Source: Endozoicomonas sp. 8E (GTDB taxonomy: Bacteria > Pseudomonadota > Gammaproteobacteria > Pseudomonadales > Endozoicomonadaceae). From it: a stretch of 64,000 nucleotides of DNA. Below the pieces are notes generated by a model. The model was given only the letters and a program-made list of their open reading frames with translations, was not told where the DNA came from and did not search any database. Positions within the stretch are counted from its first letter, which is position 1. The number at the start of each line of letters is the position of its first letter. The stretch spans positions 4,471,697-4,535,696 of the forward strand of contig NZ_CP120717.1 of NCBI RefSeq assembly GCF_032883915.1, given 5' to 3'. This document shows, in pieces, positions 1 to 9,664 of the stretch. Made by a program: the position numbers and the translations under genes.

Positions 1-1023
1 CGCGCCACTTTCATGGGCTTTATGCCATTCGGTAATGTTTGCCAGCGCCTGTTTGAGTGACCAACGTGGTCGCCAGTTTAACCGGGCATAGGCTTTTGAG
101 CAGTCCAATTTCAGATAATGGGCTTCGTGGGGGTGCTCATTACCGTCTGTTTGCCATTGGGCCTGCTCGCTCCACAGACTGCTGATTTCTTTGGCTACCC
201 AGCTGACAGGTTTGGCATCGTGCAGCTCAGGGCCGAAATTCCAGGCTTCGGCAAATTCCGGACCGTGCTCACACAGTTTTTGAGCCAGTTCCAGATAGCC
301 GGCAAGCGGTTCCAGAACATGCTGCCAAGGGCGGATTGCATTGGGGTTACGGATAACAGCCAGTTGCTCGTTGATAAACGCGTTGATCATATCTGGAATT
401 AAACGGTCTTCAGCCCAGTCCCCACCACCTATTACATTTCCGGCTCGGGCTGTCGCAATGGCCGTTTTGTGCTCGTCGTACTTCTGCGGTAGGAAATAGG
501 AGTTTCGGTAAGAAGCTGTCAATAGCTCCATACAGCCTTTGCTGCTGCTGTACGGGTCAAAGCCACCCATTGGGTCGATTTCCCGATAGCCCCAGTCCCA
601 TTCCCTGTTTTCGTAGCACTTGTCGGTTGTGATCAAAACACAGGAGCGAACTGTGTCGGTACTGCGAATAGCTTCCAGCAAATGCAATGTTCCCATCACA
701 TTGGTTTGATAAGTTTCTACAGGTTCACGATATGAGTACCTTACCAGTGGTTGAGCCGCCAGATGTAAGACAATTTCTGGTCTTGCTTCTTTCATTGCTT
801 GCTTAAGATTACTCCCATCTCGGATATCTCCGATAACGTGCCCCATATTCTGTGACACGTTAGCCAGGGTAAAAAGAGATGGTTTTGTTGGTGCAGGAAG
901 TGAGTACCCAGTTACTTCTGCGCCGAGATCCTGCAACCAGAGAGATAGCCAGCTGCCTTTGAAGCCTGTGTGGCCTGTCAGGAATACTTTTTTTCCCTGC
1001 CAGAAGCTCTTGTTTAGTGCCAT
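1..1023 (-). CDS. rfbG: CDP-glucose 4,6-dehydratase (3' part beyond window)
   Basis: Makes CDP-4-dehydro-6-deoxyglucose from CDP-glucose, the entry to CDP-dideoxyhexose sugars of O-antigen. The frame is open from the ATG at 1023 to the left edge, so the C-terminus is missing. An N-terminal Rossmann motif [13 protein letters not shown] is visible, followed by [16 protein letters not shown] and the short-chain dehydrogenase-type region [13 protein letters not shown], where YSSSK supplies the catalytic Tyr and Lys. The start overlaps the end of rfbF by 10 bases, implying translational coupling. The pairing with the cytidylyltransferase rfbF makes the assignment firm. Extended short-chain dehydrogenase family; other NDP-sugar dehydratases are less likely given this partner. 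Confidence 0.9.
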   Translation of the reverse strand, partial: MALNKSFWQGKKVFLTGHTGFKGSWLSLWLQDLGAEVTGYSLPAPTKPSLFTLANVSQNMGHVIGDIRDGSNLKQAMKEARPEIVLHLAAQPLVRYSYREPVETYQTNVMGTLHLLEAIRSTDTVRSCVLITTDKCYENREWDWGYREIDPMGGFDPYSSSKGCMELLTASYRNSYFLPQKYDEHKTAIATARAGNVIGGGDWAEDRLIPDMINAFINEQLAVIRNPNAIRPWQHVLEPLAGYLELAQKLCEHGPEFAEAWNFGPELHDAKPVSWVAKEISSLWSEQAQWQTDGNEHPHEAHYLKLDCSKAYARLNWRPRWSLKQALANITEWHKAHESGA

Positions 1024-1787
1024 GTTTTCCAAGGTGCTTTTCCTGACTGCCAGAGTTTTTCCAAGTGCACTTTATCCCGAAGGGTATCCATTGGTTGCCA
1101 AAAACCGTGGTGTTCATAGGAAGAGAGTTCCCCATCCTCTGCCAATTTCATTAATGGTTCCTGTTCCCATGTAGTTTGATCATTATCAATGTAGTCAATC
1201 ACTTTGGGAGATAGCACGAAAAATCCACCATTAATCATGCCTCCATCGCCTTTTGGCTTTTCGTCGAACGACATGACTTTATGCTTATCGGTGGTTAAGG
1301 CACCAAAACGACCGGGTGGATAAGTTGCGGTAAGTGTTGCCAGGGTATTCTGTTTTTTGTGGTGCTTGATGGTTGCGGTGATATCAACATCTCCGACACC
1401 GTCACCGTAGGTAAAACAGAATGCCTCTTCATTCTCCACGTAATCTTTAACCCGCTTCAAACGACCTCCAGTCATGGAGGCGTCACCAGTATCTACCAGG
1501 GTCACCTTCCATGGCTCCGCTTTTCGGTGGTGTACATGCATCTGGTTGTCGCTCATATCAAAAGTAACATCAGACATATGCAGAAAATAGTTGGCAAAGT
1601 ATTCCTTGATTACATAGCCTTTGTAGCCACAACAAATAATAAAATCGTTTATCCCATGGGTGGAATAGATTTTCATAATATGCCAGAGGATAGGTTTGCC
1701 ACCGATTTCAACCATTGGTTTTGGCTTGGTTTCGGTTTCTTCACTGATACGGGTGCCCAGACCCCCTGCTAAGATTACGGCTTTCAT
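1014..1787 (-). CDS. rfbF: Glucose-1-phosphate cytidylyltransferase
   Basis: Joins CTP and glucose-1-phosphate to CDP-glucose, the substrate of the next gene. The 257-residue length is normal for the family. The nucleotidyltransferase signature [11 protein letters not shown] lies at residues 3-13, with the [16 protein letters not shown] block right after it. Asp residues of the GDGVGDVD region probably bind the metal. It is followed at once by rfbG with a 10-base overlap. About 180 bases without a clear terminator separate it from manC upstream, so it may belong to the same long leftward transcript. Confidence 0.95.
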   Translation of the reverse strand: MKAVILAGGLGTRISEETETKPKPMVEIGGKPILWHIMKIYSTHGINDFIICCGYKGYVIKEYFANYFLHMSDVTFDMSDNQMHVHHRKAEPWKVTLVDTGDASMTGGRLKRVKDYVENEEAFCFTYGDGVGDVDITATIKHHKKQNTLATLTATYPPGRFGALTTDKHKVMSFDEKPKGDGGMINGGFFVLSPKVIDYIDNDQTTWEQEPLMKLAEDGELSSYEHHGFWQPMDTLRDKVHLEKLWQSGKAPWKTWH

Positions 1788-1969
1788 ACATTATTTACTT
1801 GTAAATGAGTTGATTTTCATACCATGTACAGAACTGAATTTGGTATGAAATGCAATTTAAAATATCAATTTTGATTATTGATATTTTCGAAGAAATGTTT
1901 GAAGAGAGCGCTACTGATCATTCGATTTAAACGGTCAGAAAAAATAGAGCAGAGTCTGACATAATGACT

Positions 1970-3397
1970 TCATACTCTGCCATAAGTATCTTCAAATCGA
2001 ACAATATCATCTTCCCCAAGATAAGACCCGCTTTGAACTTCTATCAGCTCAAGGTCAAACTTACCGGGATTTTTCAGCCGATGAATAGCCCCGATAGGGA
2101 TAAAGGTTGATTGGTTTTCGGTAAGTAGTGTCTCCTGGTCTCCATTGGTCACCAGCGCTGTACCTTTAACCACAATCCAATGTTCTGCCCGGTGATGGTG
2201 CTTCTGCAAGGATAACTGTGCACCCGGCTTCACGGTAATCCTCTTAACCTGAAAGCGGTCGCCCATATCAATGGAGTCGTACGCCCCCCAAGGCCGGTAA
2301 ACTTTACGGTGCAGTTTTACCTCTGGCCTTTTTTCTGCTTTCAACCGATCAACAATTTTTTTAACATCCTGCACCCGGCTCTTATGGGCCACCAGGATGG
2401 CATCGTCGCTTTCGGTGATGACCAGGTCATTAACACCCAGTGTAACAATCAGTTTTTTCTCACTGCGAACGTAAGTGTTGCGGGTATCCTGTAGCAACAC
2501 ATCACCCTGAACAGAGTTCCCAGATTCATCCTTTTTACAGATATCCGCCAATGATGACCAGGAGCCGACATCGGACCAGCCCGCATCCAGTGACACCACT
2601 ACCGCATCGGTGGTTTTTTCCATTACCGCATAATCGATGGATTCCTCGGGGCAGGCTTGAAATGCCGCTTCATCGAGTCGAACGAAATCAAGATCAGTAC
2701 TTTCAATTGCCATGGCCTTTTCACAGGCTTGTAATATATCGGGGCGAAACTTGTTCAGCTCTTCCAGATAGCGGGTAGCCTTAAATAGGAACATACCGGA
2801 GTTCCAGTAATAGTCGCCGTCAGCAAGATAGCCCTGAGCTGTTTCCAGTTCAGGCTTCTCGACAAAACTTTCTACCAGGGCAACCTGTTCACTGTTACCT
2901 ATTAATTCTTCACTGGCCTTGATATAGCCATAGCTGGTTTCCGGATGTGTAGGCACAACTCCAAAAGTCACCAGATCGCCGTCACTGGCCGCAGGTAACG
3001 CCGCTTCAATAGCATGATGAAAAGCAGGTACATCCTTAATCACATGATCCGCAGCCAACACTAATAACAGTGGCTCATTTTCCTCGGAAACAGCTTTGGC
3101 TTTCATTGCTGCCAGAGCAACCGCAGGTGCAGTATTTTTACCAACAGGTTCAAGAATGATGGCTGAAGCTTTTCGCCCTATCTGCCGAATTTGCTCAGCC
3201 ACCAGGAAACGGTGCTCTTCATTTGCAATGACCATTGGATCGGAAACAGAGTCCAGCCCATCCAACCGGGAAAGGGTGTTTTGCAGCATTGTCTGTTCGT
3301 TTACCAGCGGCAAAAACTGCTTTGGATATAAAGAGCGGGACTGGGGCCAAAGTCTGCTGCCGGAGCCTCCGGACATGATTACGGGTATTAAATTCAT
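1970..3397 (-). CDS. manC: Mannose-1-phosphate guanylyltransferase / mannose-6-phosphate isomerase
   Basis: Bifunctional type II enzyme (ManC/CpsB/AlgA family) of 475 residues. The N-terminal half makes GDP-mannose from GTP and mannose-1-phosphate; its pyrophosphorylase signature GGSGSRLWP is at residues 10-18 and PKQF at 25-28. The C-terminal cupin-like half carries the isomerase with the metal-site stretch [16 protein letters not shown] and [14 protein letters not shown]. The full length keeps both domains. It works with the phosphomannomutase at 6471-7841 to feed Gmd and Fcl. Lies 80 bases downstream of gmm on the same strand. Confidence 0.95.
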   Translation of the reverse strand: MNLIPVIMSGGSGSRLWPQSRSLYPKQFLPLVNEQTMLQNTLSRLDGLDSVSDPMVIANEEHRFLVAEQIRQIGRKASAIILEPVGKNTAPAVALAAMKAKAVSEENEPLLLVLAADHVIKDVPAFHHAIEAALPAASDGDLVTFGVVPTHPETSYGYIKASEELIGNSEQVALVESFVEKPELETAQGYLADGDYYWNSGMFLFKATRYLEELNKFRPDILQACEKAMAIESTDLDFVRLDEAAFQACPEESIDYAVMEKTTDAVVVSLDAGWSDVGSWSSLADICKKDESGNSVQGDVLLQDTRNTYVRSEKKLIVTLGVNDLVITESDDAILVAHKSRVQDVKKIVDRLKAEKRPEVKLHRKVYRPWGAYDSIDMGDRFQVKRITVKPGAQLSLQKHHHRAEHWIVVKGTALVTNGDQETLLTENQSTFIPIGAIHRLKNPGKFDLELIEVQSGSYLGEDDIVRFEDTYGRV

Positions 3398-3480
3398 ATT
3401 GATGTTTTTGCAGTTGTGGGTTGTTTGGTAGAACTGTTTTTAGGGCTTGAACTCATGCCTCAAAACACATCACTCACAAC

Positions 3481-3939
3481 TTATAGAAAATAATCTTTGG
3501 TATGTTGATGAACTTGCTCAGAAGCCAACAGCTCATTAACGGTAAACCAGCGATAATCCTGATGCTGATCAGCAGACAGATTATTGAGATTAATATCCAG
3601 TTTCAGCTCATAACCCAGCACCACGTAATGAGTACTAAAATTCTCGCCGGAAAAGTTATCAGGATATAAATGTTGATAAGACCGTAAGAACCGCGCTTGC
3701 TCAAACCATGCGTCACATCTCAGCTCCATTTTAACCAGACGATCAAAAGCATTTTCAAACCGTTCCTCTTTCTGAATGCGACCACCGGGTACAAACCAAT
3801 ACCCTTGGCCTGGGCGGTTATTCCGCAACCCCAACAATACCTGCTCTTGACTATTGCGAACAACTAAATCAATAGCCACAAGCGGCGTTGAGGCAACAAT
3901 AGTTTTAAAGATTTCAACTTCAAGCATCTTAAACGACAT
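3481..3939 (-). CDS. gmm: GDP-mannose mannosyl hydrolase (Nudix)
   Basis: Nudix-fold enzyme of 152 residues that hydrolyses GDP-mannose or GDP-glucose with inversion, thought to balance GDP-sugar pools during capsule or O-antigen synthesis. STPLVAIDLVV, the glycine-rich QGYWFVPGGRIQKEE and FSTHYVVLGYEL match the Gmm type of Nudix box, in which the usual REXXEE is altered. An upstream in-frame extension exists, but the ATG at 3939 overlaps the fcl stop as TGATG, the classic coupled start, and gives the expected N-terminus. A second Met four codons later (3927) is an alternative. Confidence 0.92.
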   Translation of the reverse strand: MSFKMLEVEIFKTIVASTPLVAIDLVVRNSQEQVLLGLRNNRPGQGYWFVPGGRIQKEERFENAFDRLVKMELRCDAWFEQARFLRSYQHLYPDNFSGENFSTHYVVLGYELKLDINLNNLSADQHQDYRWFTVNELLASEQVHQHTKDYFL

Positions 3940-4901
3940 CAAACCGAGCGTAACTCGGCAGCATGTTCCAGAAACCAATGGTAAGTCATCTCCAGTCCAT
4001 CCTGTAAGGAAACTGAAGCCTTCCATCCCAGCCGCTCCAGCCGGGAAACATCCATCAGCTTGCGGGGAGTACCATCGGGCTTGGAAGTATCAAACAAAAT
4101 TTCCCCTTCAAACCCTACTACCACCTTCATAGTTTCGGCCAGTTGACGAATGGTGCAATCTACACCGCTACCCACATTGATATGGGACATCATCGGTTGG
4201 GTGTGTTCGCTGTAGATGGTCTTATCCAGTTCCATGACATGAATACAGGCCGCCGCCATATCATCCACATGTAGAAACTCTCGCATGGGGGTGCCGGTTC
4301 CCCAGACCACTACTTCTTTGTCGTCCCGTAGTTTCGCCTCATGAAAGCGACGCATCATGGCCGGGATCACATGGCTGTTTTCCGGATGGAAATTATCATT
4401 CTCACCGTAAAGGTTGGTAGGCATTACCGAGCGGTAATCCACACCGTATTGGCGATTGTATGATTCACACAATTTGATGCCGGCAATTTTAGCGATGGCA
4501 TAAGGCTCATTGGTGGCTTCCAGATGCCCGTTTAGCAGCACAGTTTCTACCATAGGCTGCTGTGCCAGCTTCGGATAAATACAGCTGGACCCGAGAAACA
4601 GCAATTGCTTGACACCAGCAGCATAAGCCTGATGGATAATATTGCACTCCATCATGAGGTTTTCATAAATAAACTCAGCCGGATAGGTATTATTGGCGTG
4701 AATGCCGCCAACTTTCGCTGCGGCCAGGTAGACCTGTTCAATTTTTTCAGACTGGAAAAAATCCTGAACCTCTGCCTGACTTGTTAGGTCCAGCAACTCC
4801 CGCTCACGGCTGACAATGTCAAAACCACCAATGGCTTCCAGTTTGCGTACAATAGCGGATCCCACCATCCCACGGTGGCCTGCTATATAGACTTTCTTCA
4901 T
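3939..4901 (-). CDS. fcl: GDP-L-fucose synthase
   Basis: Epimerises and reduces GDP-4-keto-6-deoxymannose to GDP-L-fucose with NADPH. 320 residues, normal size. The Rossmann motif GHRGMVG is at residues 8-14, and the catalytic YAIAK has Tyr134 and Lys138. The GSSCIYP stretch around 104-110 holds the conserved Ser and Cys. It sits directly downstream of gmd (23-base gap), which makes its substrate, and couples to gmm by a one-base overlap. The pair points to fucose, or a fucose-derived sugar, in the surface glycan. Confidence 0.95.
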   Translation of the reverse strand: MKKVYIAGHRGMVGSAIVRKLEAIGGFDIVSRERELLDLTSQAEVQDFFQSEKIEQVYLAAAKVGGIHANNTYPAEFIYENLMMECNIIHQAYAAGVKQLLFLGSSCIYPKLAQQPMVETVLLNGHLEATNEPYAIAKIAGIKLCESYNRQYGVDYRSVMPTNLYGENDNFHPENSHVIPAMMRRFHEAKLRDDKEVVVWGTGTPMREFLHVDDMAAACIHVMELDKTIYSEHTQPMMSHINVGSGVDCTIRQLAETMKVVVGFEGEILFDTSKPDGTPRKLMDVSRLERLGWKASVSLQDGLEMTYHWFLEHAAELRSV

Positions 4902-4924
4902 ATAATCTTGTTAACAACCGTCAA

Positions 4925-6046
4925 TTATTCCCGTGATACTTTTATATCGTATCCGTGAGATTTGAGAAGTGCATGCTGCTTGGCCTTAGCAAGGTCGTGA
5001 GTGACCATCTCGGTTACCATATCCTCAAGTGAGGTTGTTGGCTCCCAGCCTAATTTTAATTTGGCATTGGTTGGATCACCTAAAAGGGTCTCGACTTCAG
5101 CAGGCCTGAAATAACGGGGGTCGACAGCAACAATTTTCTGTCCGACTTTTAAGGCTGGTGCATTTTCGCCGTTTATTTCTTTGACGTATCCACACTCTTC
5201 TGTACCTTGACCTTTCCAGGTTAACGTTATGCCCAGAACGGTTGCGGTAAACTCAACAAATTCTCTTACTGAGTATTGAACTCCGGTGGCTATTACAAAA
5301 TCTTCCGGTTTTTCTTGCTGTAACATCAGCCACTGCATCTCGACATAATCACGAGCGTGCCCCCAATCCCGCAGTGCATCCATATTGCCCAGGTAGAGGC
5401 ACTCTTCAAGGCCCTGGACAATGTTGCATAGTCCCCGGGTTATTTTGCGGGTAACAAAGGTTTCTCCCCGTCTCGGGGACTCGTGATTAAACAGAATCCC
5501 GTTACAGGCATACATGCCATAGGATTCTCTGTAGTTCACACTAATCCAGTAGGCATAAAGTTTGGCAACCGCGTAGGGAGAGCGCGGGTAAAACGGCGTT
5601 GTTTCCTTTTGGGGAGTCTCTTGTACAAGACCATATAGCTCAGAGGTCGACGCTTGATAAAATCGAGTCTTTTTTTCCAGCCCGAGAAAACGAATTGCTT
5701 CAAGCAATCTAAGGGTACCCAGTGCATCTACATCGGCGGTGTATTCTGGAGACTCAAATGAGACAGCAACATGGGACTGGGCTGCTAAGTTATAGACTTC
5801 ATCGGGTTCTACTTCGCTAATGATGCGCGTCAGATTGGAGCTGTCGCTCAGATCACCATAATGTAATTTAAAACTTTGATTTTCTCTGTGCGGATCTTGA
5901 TAGATATGGTCGATACGCTCGGAGTTAAATGAAGATGCGCGGCGTTTGATTCCATGCACATCATAACCTTTGTCAAGTAAAAACTCAGCAAGGTAAGAGC
6001 CATCTTGCCCTGTTACACCTGTGATAAGGGCAACTTTCTTGGACAT
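4925..6046 (-). CDS. gmd: GDP-mannose 4,6-dehydratase
   Basis: Converts GDP-mannose to GDP-4-keto-6-deoxymannose, first committed step to GDP-fucose. 373 residues, typical length. NADP-binding GVTGQDG lies at residues 10-16, catalytic Thr134/Glu136 in QASTSELYG, and Tyr158/Lys162 in [21 protein letters not shown] is a hallmark of Gmd proteins. First gene of the gmd-fcl-gmm-manC run; a 424-base gap with IS scars separates it from manB upstream, so a promoter for the run probably lies there. Confidence 0.96.
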   Translation of the reverse strand: MSKKVALITGVTGQDGSYLAEFLLDKGYDVHGIKRRASSFNSERIDHIYQDPHRENQSFKLHYGDLSDSSNLTRIISEVEPDEVYNLAAQSHVAVSFESPEYTADVDALGTLRLLEAIRFLGLEKKTRFYQASTSELYGLVQETPQKETTPFYPRSPYAVAKLYAYWISVNYRESYGMYACNGILFNHESPRRGETFVTRKITRGLCNIVQGLEECLYLGNMDALRDWGHARDYVEMQWLMLQQEKPEDFVIATGVQYSVREFVEFTATVLGITLTWKGQGTEECGYVKEINGENAPALKVGQKIVAVDPRYFRPAEVETLLGDPTNAKLKLGWEPTTSLEDMVTEMVTHDLAKAKQHALLKSHGYDIKVSRE

Positions 6047-6088
6047 AAATTTATCCTTTCGGAGATGAAAATAAAAAGCGGAAAATTC

Positions 6089-6150
6089 CAGGGAAAATCA
6101 TGAAACCCCTCACCATGCGAGTACTTCAGACAAATAGAGTGTAGAAATTG
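6089..6150. repeat. Solitary ISAs1-type terminus, decayed
   Basis: Reads CAGGGAAAATCATGAAA and continues with a diverged copy of the sub-terminal IS sequence (GTACTTCAGACAAATAGAGT here, GGACTTCAGCCAGATAGCGT at 7917 and 8111). Same orientation as the left end of the intact element. About 60 bases remain, with no transposase part. It records an earlier insertion or end-mediated deletion. Confidence 0.7.
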
Positions 6151-6174
6151 CTACCAATTAATCACCATCATACC

Positions 6175-6193
6175 CAGGGAAAAATCTTGAAAT
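6175..6193. repeat. Possible solitary IS inverted-repeat tip
   Basis: CAGGGAAAAATCTTGAAAT differs from the IS tip CAGGGAAAAATCATGAAA by one internal base, and lies 86 bases from the previous scar. Nothing of the IS interior follows, so this could be chance or a very old remnant. Confidence 0.4.
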
Positions 6194-6470
6194 TCTCTGC
6201 TATCACTAGGTTACAGCAGCATATATGCCCTGCGACTTAATGGTTATAAAGCATGCAATTTAATTCAAAACCAGACCAATTAAGACTTCAAAAGCATCAG
6301 GCATTTTTCTCTTTGCTAGTAATGAGCTTTGAGCTTAGTGAACACCAGCACTTTTATTTCTAAAAAAATGCAGGGTTTTATTATCCCCCCTGCATTTAAT
6401 GCCTTTTGTCAGGTTCTTAAAGTTTTGAGTACTTTTAAATTCTTTCTATTTAGATTCAGGACATTCGAAA

Positions 6471-7841
6471 TTAACTGCGGAGCAATCCAAGAATATCTTT
6501 TGTTTTTTCACTCATCAACACTTCATCTTTTTTACTTTCAACATTTAATCGCACTACTGGCTCAGTATTAGAACAACGAAGATTGAAACGCCAGTCTTGA
6601 AATTCAAGACTAACACCATCTGTATGGCCTATCGAAAGAGCATCTTGTTGATAGGCACTGAGTACTTTTTTAATTGCACTATTTGGGTTTTCTAATTTGC
6701 TGTTAATTTCGCCTGAAGATGGATAAGCTGCGATTCTTTCTTTCACCATCTCAGAAAGCTTCATTTTTTTGCGACACATAAGTTCAGCCACCAGGAGCCA
6801 GGGAATCATACCACTATCGCAGTAGGCAAAGTCACGGAAGTAGTGATGAGCACTCATTTCTCCACCGTAAATAGCATCTTCAGATCGCATTCTTTCTTTA
6901 ATGAATGCATGACCCGTTTTGCTCACTATAGGAGTACCACCTAAATTTTTGACAACTTCAAGCGTATTCCAAATCAGTCTTGGATCGTGAATGATTTTTG
7001 CACCTTTCTCTTGATCAAGAAAAGCTTCTGCCAAGAGACCTACTATATAGTAACCCTCTATGAACTTGCCATTCTCATCAAAGAAAAAGCAACGATCAAA
7101 GTCACCATCGAAAGCGATGCCCATATCTGCATCATGGGCCTTTACTGCATCTATGGTATCTTGTCGACACTCTGGTAGCAGGGGGTTGGCTATGCCATTA
7201 GGGAATGTACTATCTGGTTCATTGTGAACTTTGATTAGTTCTACTGGTATATTGGCTGAAATAAACTTGCTTTCAATTGCATCAATGACATGACCCGCAG
7301 CTCCATTGCCACTGTTAATTACAAGTTTGAGGAGTGACAGGTTGTTAAGATTAATAAAACTGAGAATCTTCTCAATATAAGCATCGAGTATCGATACTTT
7401 CGTAAAAGTTCCTATCTGGCTTCTATTTTCAAACTTCCAGTTCCCAGTCTCAACAAGTTTTTTAATCTCAAATAATCCAGTATCTCCGCTTATCGGCTTA
7501 GCGTGTTCACGAACAAGCTTCATACCATTGTAATCAATTGGATTATGGCTTGCAGTGACTTCAATCGCACCATCGATATCAAGATATTGTGCGGCAAAAT
7601 AGACTTCTTCTGTTCCGGTTAGCCCAAGATCTAGTACATCAGAACCTGCATCCTGCAAGCCTCGGGCTAGAGCGACCTTTAACTCTTCACTTGTTTCTCT
7701 AGCATCTCCACCTAAAGCAACTTTTTTAGCATTTAAATATTCACCAAATGCCCTGCCAATTCGATAGGCAACTTCATTATTTAATTCGGAGCCTAATTGT
7801 CCGCGAATATCGTATGCTTTAAAACAGGTTAATTCGTCCAT
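6471..7841 (-). CDS. manB: Phosphomannomutase (alpha-D-phosphohexomutase family)
   Basis: Interconverts mannose-6-phosphate and mannose-1-phosphate, supplying manC. 456 residues. The phosphoserine loop TASHNP has Ser98; the metal loop DGDFDR spans 245-250; the sugar loop [10 protein letters not shown] follows; the phosphate-binding RCSNTEP lies near the C-terminus. Base composition is more AT-rich than the rest of the cluster, and the gene is flanked by IS termini on both sides (6089-6193 and 7867-9336), which suggests separate acquisition. It may also accept glucose phosphates, as many family members do; the GDP-mannose neighbours favour mannose. Confidence 0.9.
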   Translation of the reverse strand: MDELTCFKAYDIRGQLGSELNNEVAYRIGRAFGEYLNAKKVALGGDARETSEELKVALARGLQDAGSDVLDLGLTGTEEVYFAAQYLDIDGAIEVTASHNPIDYNGMKLVREHAKPISGDTGLFEIKKLVETGNWKFENRSQIGTFTKVSILDAYIEKILSFINLNNLSLLKLVINSGNGAAGHVIDAIESKFISANIPVELIKVHNEPDSTFPNGIANPLLPECRQDTIDAVKAHDADMGIAFDGDFDRCFFFDENGKFIEGYYIVGLLAEAFLDQEKGAKIIHDPRLIWNTLEVVKNLGGTPIVSKTGHAFIKERMRSEDAIYGGEMSAHHYFRDFAYCDSGMIPWLLVAELMCRKKMKLSEMVKERIAAYPSSGEINSKLENPNSAIKKVLSAYQQDALSIGHTDGVSLEFQDWRFNLRCSNTEPVVRLNVESKKDEVLMSEKTKDILGLLRS

Positions 7842-7866
7842 CTCTTAGCTAGACCCTTATTAAACC

Positions 7867-7887
7867 CACGGAAAAATCATGAAACCC
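7867..7887. repeat. Solitary IS terminal repeat
   Basis: CACGGAAAAATCATGAAAC matches the tip of the intact IS at 8082. It lies directly against the next IS end at 7888. Only the tip remains. Confidence 0.6.
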
Positions 7888-8081
7888 CACGGCAAAATCA
7901 TGAAAGTGCCTGCCCAGCAAGGACTTCAGCCAGATAGCGTGTACTCATAGCGGCTTTCTTTTGTTTTCTCTTCAGGCCTGCTTTGAAGGTTTTCGTGTTG
8001 TTCAGCAGATTGACTGCAATATGCCTAAAGCCTGCTAAAATTTCTGCTCCGTCATTTCTTCGAATGCGACACTCGTCTTCT
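7888..8081. repeat. 194-bp duplicate of the IS left end, in tandem with the intact IS
   Basis: This segment repeats 8082-8275 with only two mismatches seen (C/A at 7893 versus 8087, and C/T in ATGCCTAAAG versus ATGTCTAAAG). It encodes the last part of the transposase and ends abruptly where the intact copy begins. The simplest reading is that the intact IS inserted into, or recombined with, an earlier identical copy whose remainder was lost. Confidence 0.85.
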
Positions 8082-9336
8082 CACGGAAAAATCATGAAAG
8101 TGCCTGCCCAGCAAGGACTTCAGCCAGATAGCGTGTACTCATAGCGGCTTTCTTTTGTTTTCTCTTCAGGCCTGCTTTGAAGGTTTTCGTGTTGTTCAGC
8201 AGATTGACTGCAATATGTCTAAAGCCTGCTAAAATTTCTGCTCCGTCATTTCTTCGAATGCGACACTCGTCTTCTCTCATCGCAACATCGAGTTTCCAGT
8301 GAAGCTTATTCTCTATGTGCCAATGCTCCCGGCTGGCCTTACCCAATTGCTCAGCCGTTAGCTCTGCAGAGCTGATGTAGTAGCGAATGTAGACATCATC
8401 CAAGCTCACCAGCTCACCCTCAATTTCTCTCGATGACAGTACTGTTCCCAGGGTTTTTAAACCCGGCCAGTCGAAGGAAAAATTCACAAACTCATCGAAG
8501 ATATCACTGACAAAATACATCCGGCTTTCTGTGCGGCCATGGCCTGTTTCTCGGGTCATATAGCTATCACCTTGCCATTGGTTCAGCTTCTCCAAAGAGA
8601 AGTGATGATCGAAGGCCTTTTCAAGCTTGCCCTGATTGCCCTTGACCGCCAGCAGATAGTCAGCCTCCTTTTCGACTATGGCCCGGGCTATATCTCGCTG
8701 ACATCCCATGGCATCGAGTGTCACCAGACAGCCCTTTATTTCCAAGAGCTTCAGGAGTTCGGGGATGGCGGTTATTTCATTAGATTTCTCTTCTGTTTTA
8801 AGCTGCCCCAGCACCACGTTATTGGCCGCAGAGAAAGCACTAACCCTATGAATCGCACCGCGTTTTTTACTTTTATCGTAAGAACGTCTGAGCGTCTTGC
8901 CGTCGATGGCTATAACGTCTCCTTGAGTGACGTCATGACAGGCATTCATCCAGTCAATAAAGCACTTCTGGAATCGCTTTGGGCTGATGGTACTCACGAC
9001 TCGCGCTATGGTGTCATTAGAAGGAACGCCTTCTTCAAAGTCACCGTACTGCTTAAGCCAGTCCAGCCGTTCATGACCAAAGTCTTCGATTTCACCCCAG
9101 CCTTCTGCGCCAGCAATGACAGCACAGATGGTCAGAAAAAGGATGTCTGTTAGCTTGTGACCGACTTTCCAAGCTTGGCGTGGGTCACTGATGATAGAGA
9201 GTTGTGAAATCAAATCGTGAGCATTCATGCTGAGGCCTTATCCTGATGTACAGGTATAAGACCATAGACGTATTAAAAAGAAAATAAATATAAGCTACGG
9301 GTCAATAATTTCAGGGGTTTTCATGATTTTTCCCTG
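8082..9336 (-). mobile_element. Insertion sequence, ISAs1-like, about 1.25 kb
   Basis: Bounded by imperfect terminal inverted repeats: CACGGAAAAATCATGAAA at the left and, on the other strand, CAGGGAAAAATCATGAAAA at the right (9319-9336). It contains a single intact transposase gene whose stop codon lies inside the left repeat. No clear target duplication is seen: the flanks at 8074-8081 and 9337-9344 differ, as expected if the left flank is the older IS copy. Confidence 0.85.
8092..9228 (-). CDS. ISAs1-family transposase
   Basis: 378-residue DDE transposase of the ISAs1 / H-repeat-associated type. The N-terminal SIISDPRQAWKVGHKLTDIL and the SNDTIARV region are typical of the family. Catalytic acidic residues probably include the Asp in VIAIDGKTLRRS and the Asp in LVTLDAMGCQRDIA; REHWHIENKLHW supplies the final acidic residue. 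The frame is uninterrupted, so the element may still be active. The stop codon overlaps the IS terminal repeat. Confidence 0.93.
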   Translation of the reverse strand: MNAHDLISQLSIISDPRQAWKVGHKLTDILFLTICAVIAGAEGWGEIEDFGHERLDWLKQYGDFEEGVPSNDTIARVVSTISPKRFQKCFIDWMNACHDVTQGDVIAIDGKTLRRSYDKSKKRGAIHRVSAFSAANNVVLGQLKTEEKSNEITAIPELLKLLEIKGCLVTLDAMGCQRDIARAIVEKEADYLLAVKGNQGKLEKAFDHHFSLEKLNQWQGDSYMTRETGHGRTESRMYFVSDIFDEFVNFSFDWPGLKTLGTVLSSREIEGELVSLDDVYIRYYISSAELTAEQLGKASREHWHIENKLHWKLDVAMREDECRIRRNDGAEILAGFRHIAVNLLNNTKTFKAGLKRKQKKAAMSTRYLAEVLAGQALS

Positions 9337-9664
9337 CTGTCACAATGGCTTGCTGCTATGACTCAGTCAATCGCACCGTGCTCTCTCAATCATTGTTTTT
9401 AGAAACGCTACCGCCCTCCAGATAACACCTCCCTCTGAAAAGCAGCTTAAAAACCGTCTAATTTTTATTGACTACACAACCAACTACAGACTCTCCAAAG
9501 CGAAGCAACTGAGAGTTAAGAGACTTCTCCATATATCATGAAAAATTAAAACAAGAGTACCATTTATACATACACTGACAAGTACCAATCACCGAAATTA
9601 CACGTCAAAATACGAATAATTTCATAAAGATACTAAAGTGTACGTAATACTCATATCAAAATTC
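9337..9664. other. Intergenic, no gene seen
   Basis: AT-rich spacer between the IS right end and the folC stop. No frame with a start signal, no clear terminator and no IS remnant was found. In relatives folC is followed by a SPOR-domain gene, cvpA and purF; here the IS and polysaccharide cluster take that place. Confidence 0.6.

Larger units (their letters stand above)
6047..6470. other. Intergenic gap between manB and gmd with IS scars
   Basis: AT-rich spacer with no convincing gene. It holds two short matches to the termini of the IS at 8082-9336: 6089-6150 and 6175-6193, listed separately. The plus-strand 80-codon frame across 6329-6571 runs into the manB coding strand and has no start signal, so it is not called. 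Confidence 0.6.

Noticed and set aside
6329-6571. 80-codon plus-strand frame before manB
   Set aside because: Runs antisense into manB; hydrophobic AT-driven peptide, no start signal.
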